From an uncultured Aquimarina sp. (GTDB lineage Bacteria > Bacteroidota > Bacteroidia > Flavobacteriales > Flavobacteriaceae): DNA of 64,000 nucleotides. The notes beneath the pieces were generated by a model. It made no database searches. It saw nothing but the letters and a program-made list of their open reading frames with translations, and had not been told where the DNA came from. Positions 18,457 through 30,730 of this stretch are shown here, piece by piece. The position numbers and the translations under genes were made by a program. Within the stretch, counting starts at the first letter, position 1. Each line of letters begins with the position of its first letter. The stretch is taken from contig CANMLU010000022.1 of assembly GCA_947498815.1 (NCBI GenBank), positions 1 to 64,000 on the forward strand. The letters are read 5' to 3'.

Positions 18457-19113
18457 ATGGTGGATATAAAACTTCTCGAATATTTAGAATCATTTCTTAC
18501 TCCAAGGCGTTTGGGGCTAAACAAAAAAATACTAGATCAAAGAACCAATCATTTTACAGTGGCCATCGAGGATGTATATCAATTACACAATACAAGTGCC
18601 GTGATACGTAGTTGTGATGTTTTTGGAATTCAAAATGTACATGTAATTGAAGAGGTGAACATTAAAAGAATAGACCGAGAGATCGCAATGGGAGCTCAAA
18701 AATGGGTAGATATTAATCGATATGCAACTACCAAAGAGTGTTTACAGGCTTTAAAGAACAAAGGATATCAAATTGTAGCTACTACGCCACACGACAATTC
18801 TCAAGTATTACAAGATTTTGATGTTGCCAAACCTTCGGTTTTTTTCTTTGGGAGAGAGCAACAGGGATTGAGTGAAGAAGTTTTAGCAGCAGCAGATAGT
18901 AAATTACACATTCCTATGGTTGGATTCACCGAAAGCCTTAATATTTCTGTTTCGGCAGCAATTATATTGCAGCATGTAACTTCAAAATTAAAGCAAACAG
19001 ATACCAATTGGCCCTTATCTAATGAAGAAAAACTTGGTAAGCGTATGGAATGGGCCAAGAAAGTCATCAAAAGCCATGAACAGATTATTGCACGATATCA
19101 CGAGAATATGTAA
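18457..19113 (+). CDS. trmH: tRNA (guanosine-2'-O-)-methyltransferase TrmH (SpoU family)
   Basis: 218 residues. The SPOUT-fold motifs are all present: motif 1 HNTSAVIRSCDVFG (44-57), with the conserved Asn and Arg; motif 2 FGREQQGLSEE (131-141); and motif 3 GFTESLNISVSAA (156-168), which forms the trefoil knot that binds S-adenosylmethionine. TrmH methylates the 2'-OH of G18 in tRNA. The GAQKW segment and a short C-terminal helix fit TrmH better than the rRNA-directed RlmB. It is a single gene downstream of a strong terminator and convergent with the next gene. Confidence 0.88.
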   Translation: MVDIKLLEYLESFLTPRRLGLNKKILDQRTNHFTVAIEDVYQLHNTSAVIRSCDVFGIQNVHVIEEVNIKRIDREIAMGAQKWVDINRYATTKECLQALKNKGYQIVATTPHDNSQVLQDFDVAKPSVFFFGREQQGLSEEVLAAADSKLHIPMVGFTESLNISVSAAIILQHVTSKLKQTDTNWPLSNEEKLGKRMEWAKKVIKSHEQIIARYHENM

Positions 19114-19117
19114 CTTT

Positions 19118-19166
19118 CTAACACCTAACACCTAACACCTAACACCTAACACCTAACACCTAACAC
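19118..19166. repeat. 7 x CTAACAC tandem heptamer
   Basis: Seven perfect copies of CTAACAC begin 4 bp after the trmH stop codon, in the junction between two convergent genes. No hairpin potential; this is a simple-sequence array likely to vary in copy number. Confidence 0.95.
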
Positions 19167-19249
19167 CAGATACTCATGGATATATGGCATATTTTATGGA
19201 TTCTGAAGGAAACAGAATTGCATTACACTCTTCCAAGATAGTAATAGGA

Positions 19250-20014
19250 TTACTTTCGATCTAAAATTTTATATTCCTCGTAACAATCACTAATAGCGTC
19301 AAGAATCTGCAAGTCGTTTGCAAATTTGATAAAATCTATGGAATAGTTACAATTTCTTAAGATCTCATCAATATCCAGTCGTTCTACCTGAAGAAGTGCC
19401 ATAAGTGTAGCACGGTCGAATTTGGTTTCTAGAAGATTTCTAATCTCATCATCCTTCTTCATTTTACGAAGTTTCCTTAACTCCTTGGATCGCTTACTAA
19501 AAATATTATACAAGAAATCTGCGGGGTTAAAAATTGCCCCAAGAACTTTATTTACTGCTCCTGGTTGCTTACTACCACCTTCATAACCAGAGCCCAATCC
19601 CGCAATACTATATCGATAGTTATTATATACAGGAATTCTTTTGGCGTCTATTTCCAGATAACCTGTAAGCTGTACGTCGGCAACTACTACTTCTTCCAAA
19701 GCAATACCCAACTCGGTCATTTTTATTTTTACTTCACCAAATTTGATCCAGTCATTAGTCACTCGAACCCTTAAAGGTTTGTAACCAATATAAGAGAAGT
19801 ACAGAGTGTCATTTACCTGTGCTTTAATTTTGAAATCACCTTCACTATTTGTGATTGTACCAACTACCTGACTCAGGTTTACGATATGAACATTCTCTAG
19901 TTTTTTATCGGTTGCAGCATTTAATACTTTTCCAGTTACTTCTCCCGGGTTAAAATCTTGCCCATATGCAGTCAAACTGCCTATAAGTAATATGTAAAAT
20001 AATATTCTTTTCAT
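19250..20014 (-). CDS. carboxypeptidase regulatory-like domain protein
   Basis: 254 residues. A signal peptide (MKRILFYILLIGSLTAYGQ) is followed at about 25-110 by a CarboxypepD_reg-like beta-sandwich (GEVTGKVLNAATDKKLENVHI, then GTITNSEGDFKI and LYFSYIGYKP), the same fold that begins many TonB-dependent transporters. The remaining 140 residues are charged and helical and contain no barrel. Proteins of this shape are common periplasmic or outer-membrane-associated proteins in Flavobacteriia with no assigned function. It is monocistronic and convergent with trmH. Confidence 0.8.
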   Translation of the reverse strand: MKRILFYILLIGSLTAYGQDFNPGEVTGKVLNAATDKKLENVHIVNLSQVVGTITNSEGDFKIKAQVNDTLYFSYIGYKPLRVRVTNDWIKFGEVKIKMTELGIALEEVVVADVQLTGYLEIDAKRIPVYNNYRYSIAGLGSGYEGGSKQPGAVNKVLGAIFNPADFLYNIFSKRSKELRKLRKMKKDDEIRNLLETKFDRATLMALLQVERLDIDEILRNCNYSIDFIKFANDLQILDAISDCYEEYKILDRK

Positions 20015-20096
20015 ATAGTATACACGACGTTCAATTTATATTAAAATAACATAAAAATCGCGCCAAAAATCATATTACTATGTTAATGTATTAGAT

Positions 20097-21866
<1,770 letters not shown>

Positions 21867-21884
21867 ATAGCTAAAAATAAGCCG

Positions 21885-21892
21885 CAAAGGTA
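21885..21892 (-). promoter_or_regulatory. -7 promoter box of the DEAD-box helicase gene
   Basis: On the minus strand this reads TACCTTTG, a full match to the Bacteroidota TAnnTTTG box, 19 bp before the start codon at 21866. A clear TTG -33 box was not found. Confidence 0.5.
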
Positions 21893-22022
21893 CGGTTTAT
21901 TATCTGTCTATTATAATAACGGGATACTTATTATGATGTTGCAAATTTGGTTTGTCAAATCTGATGGTAGAGCCAGGGTTTAATTGATGTTCCAAATATT
22001 ATTTCCAAGAAGAATTATAGAA

Positions 22023-23102
22023 TTATTTGACAATTTCAATTTCGAATATCTTATCCCAATATTTACCTGTAACAAATAATTGTTTGGTATCCGCTTTGTA
22101 GGCTATACCATTAAGAACATTCAGTTCGGAATGTTGTGTTACCTTTTCTCTTAACCCTCTCAAATCTACTACGGCCTCAATAGCTCCGTTAGCCGGGTTA
22201 ATTATAGTAATACTACTTTTTAGTTTTGAAGCACTTGCCGCTCCATGTTTGGGCCAGGTATTGGCATAGATTTTTCCATCGACCCATTCTAGTTCATTAA
22301 ATTTTGATTTCACTCCTTTATTCGTTACCACTTGTATGTATTCTTTTTCGGCAAGTGTTTCGGGATCTAAAATCCATATTTTTTCCGAACCATCGCTTTT
22401 ATAAATATTGTTACCATCGTTGCATAATCCCCATCCTTCTTTACTCTCGTTATAGGCAAAGCTTTGTTTTTTTTCAAGAGTTTCAAGGTCGTATATAAAG
22501 CCCTCTTTAGATAACCAGGTGAGTTGAAATATTTTATTATTCAGAATGGTGATACCCTCAGCAAAATATTCTTTTGGTACTTCTTTTTTAAGAAGAACTT
22601 TTCCTGTTTTATAATCTATTTTTCTAAGTGATGAAGTTCCCTTTTTGCCAGTACTTTCATAAAGCGTATCTCCAAAAAATTCTAACCCCTGTGTAAAAGC
22701 ATCCTTGTCGTGAGGATATTCTGCTACGATTTTGTATTTATATAGTTTAGGAGGGGTATTGGTGAGTAATGTGATTTTTTTTGTAATGGTATCCACATTA
22801 CCGTTGTAAAATACATGAGCTTTCAGAATTTGCTTACCTAGTTTTTCGGTATCTATTTTTTCTTCATAAGTAAACAACGTTTTAGAAATCACTTTTTTAT
22901 CATTCAATATAAAAGCTACAGAATCGATTTGAATATTTTGATCATTTTTAATACCGACCTTTATTGTTTCGCCAATCTTAAATAATCGCTGATTATTCTC
23001 TGTTTGTATAGAAAAATATTTTTTTTTCTTGTCTTGATTACTTCCACAAGAAAAAAGGATTAATCCTAATATGATGATGACGAAGGTGTTACGAATGTTC
23101 AT
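22023..23102 (-). CDS. glutaminyl-peptide cyclotransferase, lipoprotein
   Basis: 359 residues. The signal peptide ends in a lipobox with Cys at residue 19 (LILFSC). An Ig-like N-terminal segment (about 30-115) precedes a five-bladed beta-propeller of the glutamine cyclotransferase family (about 120-359), recognised by YPHDKDAFTQGLEF, YESTGKKGTSSLR, GWGLCNDGNNIYKSDGS and FNELEWVDGKIYANTW. These enzymes convert N-terminal glutamine to pyroglutamate, protecting exported proteins from aminopeptidases. Flavobacterial T9SS substrates often begin with Gln after signal cleavage (both PorP/SprF proteins here begin QQD), so envelope proteins are plausible substrates by inference. Confidence 0.85.
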   Translation of the reverse strand: MNIRNTFVIIILGLILFSCGSNQDKKKKYFSIQTENNQRLFKIGETIKVGIKNDQNIQIDSVAFILNDKKVISKTLFTYEEKIDTEKLGKQILKAHVFYNGNVDTITKKITLLTNTPPKLYKYKIVAEYPHDKDAFTQGLEFFGDTLYESTGKKGTSSLRKIDYKTGKVLLKKEVPKEYFAEGITILNNKIFQLTWLSKEGFIYDLETLEKKQSFAYNESKEGWGLCNDGNNIYKSDGSEKIWILDPETLAEKEYIQVVTNKGVKSKFNELEWVDGKIYANTWPKHGAASASKLKSSITIINPANGAIEAVVDLRGLREKVTQHSELNVLNGIAYKADTKQLFVTGKYWDKIFEIEIVK

Positions 23103-23157
23103 TTCAAAAATTATAATTTAGAGCAAGATATTTATTTTAATTGGGTTTAAAAAATCA

Positions 23158-23187
23158 TTGTTTTATCTATTAAAGATCGTATCTTTG
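23158..23187 (+). promoter_or_regulatory. promoter of SRP RNA
   Basis: TTG (23158-23160) and TATCTTTG (23180-23187) are separated by 19 bp, matching the Bacteroidota sigma consensus (TTG...TAnnTTTG). The RNA would start about 6 bp downstream, at the first base of the SRP stem. Confidence 0.75.
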
Positions 23188-23192
23188 CAGCC

Positions 23193-23287
23193 GGCAAGTC
23201 CTACACAACCAGCTCCTGTTGAATCCTCCAGGGCGGGAACGCAGCAAAGGTAAACGGTTGTAGCGGTGTGATGTAGGTAGCTTGCCT
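23193..23287 (+). ncRNA. ffs: signal recognition particle RNA, small bacterial type (4.5S)
   Basis: The ends pair (GGCAAG at 23193 with CTTGCC at 23281-23286), inner arms pair (CCTACA with TGTAGG), and the apical domain has the conserved SRP core around GGGCGGGAACGCAGCAAAGG, where the M domain of Ffh binds. A run of seven T follows directly and serves as terminator. It forms the RNA core of the particle that targets membrane proteins to the translocon. Confidence 0.92.
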
Positions 23288-23322
23288 TTTTTTGTGCTTT
23301 ATAGTTACGTATATTTACGCTT

Positions 23323-24144
23323 ATGAATACAGAACAAAACTCTGCTGTTGTATTAATTACAGGAGGCTCTTCGGGGATTGGAAAATCAATTGGAACATTT
23401 CTTACAGATAAAGGATATATAGTTTATGGCACAAGTCGTAATCCATCCCGTTTTGAAACTTTTAAATCTTTCGAACTTTTAAAGTTGGATGTGGGTGATA
23501 ATAGCAGCATCCAATCTGCCATTGAAGTTATTGAAAAAAAACACGGTAGATTAGACATATTAATTAATAATGCTGGTGCAGGAATTACCGGACCCATTGA
23601 AGAAATCCCGGAAAATGAGATCGTAAATAATTTTACCACCAATTATTTTGGTCCTATAAATGTAACCAAGGCTGTTTTACCTATAATGCGTAAGCAGGGT
23701 AGTGGTTTAATTATTAATATAACTTCGATTGCAGGCTATATGGGCTTACCATATCGGGGTATTTATAGTGCATCCAAAGCGGCTCTCGAAATTACAACAG
23801 AAGCTTGGCGGATGGAGTTAAAAAGTTTTAATATTCAAATGACCAATGTTGCCCCAGGGGATTTTGCTACAAATATTGCGGCAGGTCGCTATCATGCTCC
23901 TGTACTCAAAGGATCTCCATACGAAAAACAATATGGAGATAATTTGAAGTTAATTGATGAGCATGTTGATTCTGGAAGTGATCCATTGGAAATGGCTAAA
24001 GCTGTGTATAACGTTGTAAGAACCAAAAATCCAAAAGTACACTACAAAATAGGGGCATTTATGCAAAAATTCTCTATTGTTCTTAAACGGATTTTACCCG
24101 ATAGGATGTATGAGAAGTTGCTCATGAATCATTATAAATTATAG
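23323..24144 (+). CDS. SDR family NAD(P)-dependent oxidoreductase
   Basis: 273 residues, a classical short-chain dehydrogenase: TGGSSGIG nucleotide-binding motif at 13-20, NNAG near residue 83, catalytic Ser in NITSIAGYMG and Tyr-Lys in YSASK near residue 148. The arginine after GTSRNPSRF, just past beta-strand 2, suggests NADPH preference. The substrate cannot be told from sequence. The gene follows the SRP RNA by 36 bp, but that RNA ends in its own terminator, so it likely has a separate promoter. Confidence 0.88.
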   Translation: MNTEQNSAVVLITGGSSGIGKSIGTFLTDKGYIVYGTSRNPSRFETFKSFELLKLDVGDNSSIQSAIEVIEKKHGRLDILINNAGAGITGPIEEIPENEIVNNFTTNYFGPINVTKAVLPIMRKQGSGLIINITSIAGYMGLPYRGIYSASKAALEITTEAWRMELKSFNIQMTNVAPGDFATNIAAGRYHAPVLKGSPYEKQYGDNLKLIDEHVDSGSDPLEMAKAVYNVVRTKNPKVHYKIGAFMQKFSIVLKRILPDRMYEKLLMNHYKL

Positions 24145-24261
24145 CAACTTTTCTGGAATAAAATAATCTTGATACTCAATTAACGAAAGATAGTATTAAA
24201 CGACCGCGATTATTTTTATATTCGCAGTCTATATAATAACAACAAATTTAAACACAACAAC

Positions 24262-24915
24262 ATGAAATTTTTTATTGATACTGCAAACCTAGATCAAATC
24301 AAAGAAGCACAAGATTTAGGTGTTTTGGATGGTGTAACTACGAACCCATCATTAATGGCAAAGGAAGGTATCACCGGTAAAGAAAATATTATTAATCACT
24401 ATAAGAAAATATGTGATATCGTAACTGGAGATGTAAGTGCAGAAGTTATTTCTACAGATTTTGATGGAATTATTAAAGAAGGAGAGGAGCTTGCAAAATT
24501 ACATGATCAAATCATTGTAAAAGTTCCGATGATTAAGGATGGTGTTAAAGCTATCAAATATTTTAGTGATAAGGGGATTAAAACCAATTGTACTTTGGTT
24601 TTTTCTGCAGGACAAGCATTGCTTGCAGCAAAAGCAGGAGCAACTTATGTTTCTCCATTTATAGGTAGATTGGATGATATTTCAACAGACGGACTTAATC
24701 TTATTGCAGAAATTAGATTGATTTATGATAATTACGGTTTTGATACACAGATTTTGGCTGCTTCGGTAAGGCATACAATGCATGTTATTGATTGTGCAAA
24801 AATAGGAGCAGATGTTATGACTGGACCTCTTTCGTCTATAGAAGGATTGCTTAAACATCCTCTTACAGATATTGGTTTGGCAAAATTTTTGGCAGACTAT
24901 CAGAAAGGTAATTAA
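24262..24915 (+). CDS. fsa: fructose-6-phosphate aldolase / small transaldolase
   Basis: 217 residues, the length of the FSA/TalC subfamily. [13 protein letters not shown] and [13 protein letters not shown] at the start, the Schiff-base lysine K87 in [27 protein letters not shown] and [11 protein letters not shown] are all conserved. The decameric family includes fructose-6-phosphate aldolases and true transaldolases that differ at few active-site residues, so the choice between the two reactions is uncertain; either would act on sugar phosphates linking glycolysis and the pentose phosphate pathway. A terminator follows at 24945. Confidence 0.85.
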   Translation: MKFFIDTANLDQIKEAQDLGVLDGVTTNPSLMAKEGITGKENIINHYKKICDIVTGDVSAEVISTDFDGIIKEGEELAKLHDQIIVKVPMIKDGVKAIKYFSDKGIKTNCTLVFSAGQALLAAKAGATYVSPFIGRLDDISTDGLNLIAEIRLIYDNYGFDTQILAASVRHTMHVIDCAKIGADVMTGPLSSIEGLLKHPLTDIGLAKFLADYQKGN

Positions 24916-24944
24916 TGTAAATTATCAAGAATAAATTATAGAAT

Positions 24945-24976
24945 AAGCTACTTTTTAATAGGGTAGCTTTTTTTAT
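24945..24976 (+). terminator. terminator of fsa
   Basis: AAGCTAC (24945-24951) pairs with GTAGCTT (24963-24969), followed by a T-run to 24974. The hairpin overlaps the last codons of the convergent minus-strand gene. Confidence 0.75.
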
Positions 24977-26396
24977 GGTCTAAAATAGCCAGACGAGCGT
25001 ATTGCATTAGCTGCTTTTCGAAAACCGAAGAAAACAAGCTTGCCTTTGCATTAATAATCTTACCTTCTCTATCCACAAGGATTACCTTGTCTGTGCTATA
25101 GATTACAAGTTCTTCTGAGGAACACTTGGGGTATTTAAATTCGTATTCGGTATTTGGATTATAGCGATGTCTTTTAATCGTTTTCAACCAGTTTTTGGTT
25201 TGCTCATCATCAGTATTAATAGCAACAAAATCTATATCCGGATAAATAGCACTTAGGTATGAAGCCTTTTTATGAGCTTTTATATAATGCTCTTTTTTAT
25301 CCATTGACCAAAAATACAGTGCAGTAATTGATTTATTAAATAAAGAAGATAGTTTAATAATTTCTCCTTCCGAAGTGATAAGGTCTTGTTCTGGTAATAT
25401 ATTATTTGGTCTCAACTTTGAAATAGCCCTGGCAAGTTTTTTTAGATCCCTTTGTGATTTCTTATTTGAGCTCACCGAGAGATAATGCTTCAACATTCTG
25501 CTTGAATCATTATTGTTTTTACTTTCTAATAAAAAATTGGTGGTAACTCGTCTTAATAAATTGTTTTTGATGTATGGGTGTTGAACCAGGCTATCAATTA
25601 GATTCAACTTATAAATAACGCTTCCCATTCTATCTTTAGAATCTGTAAGCGAAGAATTTGTGAAATAATAATTTAAATACCTATTGTAAGCATATAGTTT
25701 CTTTAATTCATTATCGTTAAAATTTACACTTTTTCGATAATCAAAGAAAGATTGTGGTAAATCTTTTGTGGCATCAAGTCCTCCAATCCCATAACGAGTA
25801 TGAAAATATAATTCGTGTCTCGTGAAATAATCAAAAGTAAAAGAGGCGTGTGTAAGTTTCTTTGCCAAATCACTGAGTTTGTATTTGTCAGTTAATCTGT
25901 CAAAAGCTTTTAATTTTAAATTAAATAAAGAATCTTGTTTCTTTTTGAAGTAAGATGGGGATAATTGAAACTCTGTTCTTCGTAATTTCTCACGTTCTAA
26001 TTCGTTTTGTAAAAACATGTCAACCAAAAAATTATTTTTTCTAGCCCCATCTCCAGTAAAAACAAGAGATTCATCAAATTCTAAAGTATTTAATCGAATA
26101 AGGATACTATCTCCTTTTTCAAGAAGTACTATTTGATTTTCAGGATTGTGTTTGAAAAAATAAAGACCTTCTTCAAGGTTTTCTATCTTATATAAAAAGC
26201 GATTGTTTCTATCAAGTTGAATGGTGTCGTTCTGCCCCCTGCCTTTTGATAAAATTACATAATTCGTGTTGGGATTAATTATTTCTCCACCGAAGTATGT
26301 ATACTCTCTGTCATTATTTTCAGCTGATCCACAACCGATAAGACAACAGGATATACAGGAAACTGTTAGCAGATATCTCAATAAAAAAAAGTGCAT
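24948..26396 (-). CDS. thioredoxin-fold lipoprotein lacking the CXXC motif
   Basis: 482 residues from the ATG at 26396; a TTG at 26411 is the alternative but gives a worse signal peptide. The lipobox is LIGC (Cys near residue 22). An N-terminal DUF4369-like beta domain (about 30-115) is followed by a long helical middle (about 115-335) and a C-terminal TlpA/redoxin-like domain (about 340-480), the layout of Bacteroidota TlpA-family proteins. The active-site position, normally FWASWCxPC, reads ALYFWSMDKKEHY, so both redox cysteines are missing. It is therefore unlikely to be a disulfide reductase and may be a structural or binding protein. Contrast the intact relative at 59025-60161. Confidence 0.75.
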   Translation of the reverse strand: MHFFLLRYLLTVSCISCCLIGCGSAENNDREYTYFGGEIINPNTNYVILSKGRGQNDTIQLDRNNRFLYKIENLEEGLYFFKHNPENQIVLLEKGDSILIRLNTLEFDESLVFTGDGARKNNFLVDMFLQNELEREKLRRTEFQLSPSYFKKKQDSLFNLKLKAFDRLTDKYKLSDLAKKLTHASFTFDYFTRHELYFHTRYGIGGLDATKDLPQSFFDYRKSVNFNDNELKKLYAYNRYLNYYFTNSSLTDSKDRMGSVIYKLNLIDSLVQHPYIKNNLLRRVTTNFLLESKNNNDSSRMLKHYLSVSSNKKSQRDLKKLARAISKLRPNNILPEQDLITSEGEIIKLSSLFNKSITALYFWSMDKKEHYIKAHKKASYLSAIYPDIDFVAINTDDEQTKNWLKTIKRHRYNPNTEYEFKYPKCSSEELVIYSTDKVILVDREGKIINAKASLFSSVFEKQLMQYARLAILDHKKSYPIKK

Positions 26397-26577
26397 TTTG
26401 GGAACGATCAATTAACTTACTATTCGTTCAAAAGTAATGGGAATCACCTTTTACAGTTGTTAATGATTCGTTAATTCTTTAATTATTAGCATATTGTTAT
26501 GATACTATGCGTGGGGTTTTTATCGTGTACATTGTATTTTTTATAATGACCGGTGTATACCAAATAATCATTTTTAA

Positions 26578-28284
<1,707 letters not shown>

Positions 28285-28383
28285 AAACAAGTAGAAATTA
28301 TCGATTTTCCTGTTCTATCTAATACAAAGATAGATTCCGTAATGCTTGTCTATTTCAGCGTCGCACTCCATTAGAAACCAATA

Positions 28384-28423
28384 CGTTTGCGTATGGGATC
28401 CTTAATAAAGTTCGGGATGACAG
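28384..28423. repeat. possible dispersed intergenic repeat (CGGGATGACAG type)
   Basis: The end, TTCGGGATGACAG (28411-28423), resembles CTCGAAATGACAG at 36455-36467, and both lie in short intergenic gaps. A hairpin-like CCAATACG-TTTG-CGTATGGG precedes it. Sequences of this sort are scattered in flavobacterial genomes; only two copies are visible here. Confidence 0.35.
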
Positions 28424-28458
28424 ATCTATATGATTAATCCCATACATCCAAAATTGCA

Positions 28459-29058
28459 CTACTTCATTAATCCTTCAAACTTTAAAAACATATAGTCTTT
28501 AATCATAGACTCTAATGTTTTTTGACTAGAATTAAAAAATTTATCGTCGGTGACTAGCTGAAGTATAAAAAACTCATCCAGTTTCAAAAGAAGTTCGACA
28601 GATATTGGTTTAAATTGACCACTTTCTATTCCAAAACGATAAAATTGTTTTAAATCTTCTAGTAAATCAAACAAAAACCCTTCAATGATTCTCCAGGCAT
28701 TTGGATAATGCTGTTGTAGCTGTTTTAGATAAAAAGCGGATATGTCTTTGGCGCCCTCTGTAAGTATCCTTGCCAGGGTTTCATAATGATAATCCAATTG
28801 AAGAATTTCTGCAGTGATTTCATCTTTATAGGTGTAAAGAGTATCGATTCTTACTTGAGTAATGTATTCAAAAATTTCTTCTTTGGTAGTGAAGTACTGA
28901 TAAATAGTAGACTTACTCTTATTCATCAAGAGGGCAAGATCGTCCATAGTAAGTTCTCCTAAATCGGTTTGTTTTAGTTTTGGAAGTAGTGCTTGCGTCC
29001 ACTGTTCGACCTTTTTATTTTTTTCTTTACGATTTTTGACTATAGATTTTCGCCCCAT
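28459..29058 (-). CDS. TetR/AcrR family transcriptional regulator
   Basis: 199 residues. A basic N-terminus precedes a TetR-type helix-turn-helix (about 35-62, LTMDDLALLMNKSKSTIYQYF, with the usual YxYF turn and KEEIF). The rest is an all-helical ligand-binding domain with no recognisable ligand signature. It is divergent from the GMC oxidoreductase at 29168 across a 109-bp gap that contains an inverted repeat overlapping the promoter. By the common logic of TetR pairs it probably represses itself and the oxidoreductase. Confidence 0.85.
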   Translation of the reverse strand: MGRKSIVKNRKEKNKKVEQWTQALLPKLKQTDLGELTMDDLALLMNKSKSTIYQYFTTKEEIFEYITQVRIDTLYTYKDEITAEILQLDYHYETLARILTEGAKDISAFYLKQLQQHYPNAWRIIEGFLFDLLEDLKQFYRFGIESGQFKPISVELLLKLDEFFILQLVTDDKFFNSSQKTLESMIKDYMFLKFEGLMK

Positions 29059-29060
29059 AC

Positions 29061-29103
29061 TTGATAATTCGCTTAAACAAAACTATATTTGATAGGATAG
29101 TTT
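29061..29103 (+). promoter_or_regulatory. divergent promoter with TetR-type operator
   Basis: Plus strand: TTG (29061-29063), 20-bp spacer, TATATTTG (29084-29091). A perfect 7-bp inverted repeat AAACTAT (29080-29086) / ATAGTTT (29097-29103) with a 10-bp gap covers the -7 box and the expected start. On the minus strand TAGTTTTG (29085-29078) is a -7 box for the regulator. A dimer bound here would block both promoters. Confidence 0.6.
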
Positions 29104-29167
29104 GATTTTTTTAATTTTTTTTATTCAAACTTAACAATTTATTCCAGTATACAAACCATTAAGAGAT

Positions 29168-30730
29168 ATGAGTATAAAAGAAGAGTATGATTATGTAATT
29201 ATTGGTAGTGGATTTGGTGGCTCTGTAAGTGCATTAAGATTATCTGAAAAAGGATATAAAGTAGTAGTCATTGAAAAGGGTAAGTGGTACAAACCAAAAG
29301 ATTTCCCAAAGTCAAACTGGAATCTCAAAAAATGGTTATGGGTACCTTTTTTTAGGTGGTTTGGAATCATGAAAATGTCTTTCTTTAAGCATGTGGTTGT
29401 AGTTTCTGGAACTGGAGTAGGAGGTGGATCTTTGGTATATGCCAATACTTTACCAGTACCCAAAGAAGCATTTTTTACTTCTGGTAGTTGGGGTAAACTT
29501 GCAGATTGGCAAACAGAGTTAATGCCGTTTTATAAAACAGCATTGCATATGTTGGGAGCACAAAAAAATCCTACATTTTTTGATGGCGACAAAGCTTTAA
29601 AAGAACTTGCCTCGACCATGAATATCAAAGATAGTTTTGAAGCAACCGATGTTGCTGTTTTTTTTGGTAAACCTAATGTTAAAGTACCAGACCCATATTT
29701 TGATGGTAAAGGACCAGAACGTACTGGATGTAATTATTGTGGTGGATGTATGACTGGTTGCAGAATTGGTGCAAAAAACACCTTGGATACCAATTATTTG
29801 TATTTGGCTCAACAATTGGGTGCAGAAATTTTGGCAGAACATGAAGTGTTTGACGTATCTCCTATTAATGAAGGAGGATATGAAGTGAAATTTAAATCAT
29901 CCACAAGATTCTTTAAGTCAAAGAAATCAATAAAAACGAAAGGAGTGGTTTTTTCTGGTGGAGTTTTAGGTACTATAAAGTTGTTACTAAAATTGAAACA
30001 AAAATCATTACCAAACATTTCGGATCGATTGGGATATGATATTCGCACAAATAATGAGAGTCTGATAAGTGTTACTAATCTTGATGGTAAGAAAGATTTA
30101 TCCAAAGGAGTCGCAATTGGTTCTATTCTTAATACCGATGAGAATAGCCATCTTGAAATTGTAAGATATGCCAAAGGATCTGGGTTTTGGAGATTGTCTC
30201 ATTTGCCATTAACCCATGGCAAGAATACTATTGTAAGAGTATCAAAAATGGTGACCAGTTTTATCAAACATCCGATATCATATATTAAGTTGTATACCAC
30301 CAGGGATTGGAGCAAGAGCACCGCTGTTTTACTTTTTATGCAAACATTGGATAGCACCCTAAAGTTTAGACGGAATAGTTTAGGGATCATGAATACCAGG
30401 ATTGCAGCTGGAAAAAAACCATCGGCGTTCATTCCTCAGTCTTTGAATTTGGCAAAACAGTATGCGTCAATAATCAAAGGAAAAGAAACTGTTTTTGCAT
30501 TGGAACCACTTGCAGGTATACCTTCAACTGCTCATATATTGGGAGGTGCCGTTATGGGAGCTGATCCATCAAAAGGTGTTATTGATGATCATAATCGAGT
30601 TTTCGGATATGATAACATGTATGTTTGTGATGGTTCGATGATATCTGCCAATCCAGGTGTAAATCCATCCTTATCCATTACGGCCATTTCAGAACGTGCA
30701 ATGAGCAAGATACCCCAAAAGAACAGTTAG
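29168..30730 (+). CDS. GMC family FAD-dependent oxidoreductase with Cys cluster
   Basis: 520 residues. FAD-binding GSGFGGS (13-19), the second GMC flavin motif GTGVGGGSLVYAN (81-93), and the C-terminal DGSMISANPGVNPSLSITA with GGAVMGAD identify a glucose-methanol-choline oxidoreductase of the cholesterol oxidase-like branch. Cys188, 191, 194 and 198 (CxxCxxCxxxC followed by RIGAKNTLD) form a ferredoxin-like cluster seen in this branch. The substrate is likely a hydrophobic alcohol or sterol-like compound, by family inference only. Regulation by the divergent TetR protein is probable. The stop codon overlaps the 3' end of the next minus-strand gene by 4 bp. Confidence 0.88.
   Translation: MSIKEEYDYVIIGSGFGGSVSALRLSEKGYKVVVIEKGKWYKPKDFPKSNWNLKKWLWVPFFRWFGIMKMSFFKHVVVVSGTGVGGGSLVYANTLPVPKEAFFTSGSWGKLADWQTELMPFYKTALHMLGAQKNPTFFDGDKALKELASTMNIKDSFEATDVAVFFGKPNVKVPDPYFDGKGPERTGCNYCGGCMTGCRIGAKNTLDTNYLYLAQQLGAEILAEHEVFDVSPINEGGYEVKFKSSTRFFKSKKSIKTKGVVFSGGVLGTIKLLLKLKQKSLPNISDRLGYDIRTNNESLISVTNLDGKKDLSKGVAIGSILNTDENSHLEIVRYAKGSGFWRLSHLPLTHGKNTIVRVSKMVTSFIKHPISYIKLYTTRDWSKSTAVLLFMQTLDSTLKFRRNSLGIMNTRIAAGKKPSAFIPQSLNLAKQYASIIKGKETVFALEPLAGIPSTAHILGGAVMGADPSKGVIDDHNRVFGYDNMYVCDGSMISANPGVNPSLSITAISERAMSKIPQKNS

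Noticed and set aside
24948-26396. Gene considered as a functional thiol-disulfide oxidoreductase
   Set aside because: Both cysteines of the active-site motif are absent, so an enzymatic redox call is not supported.
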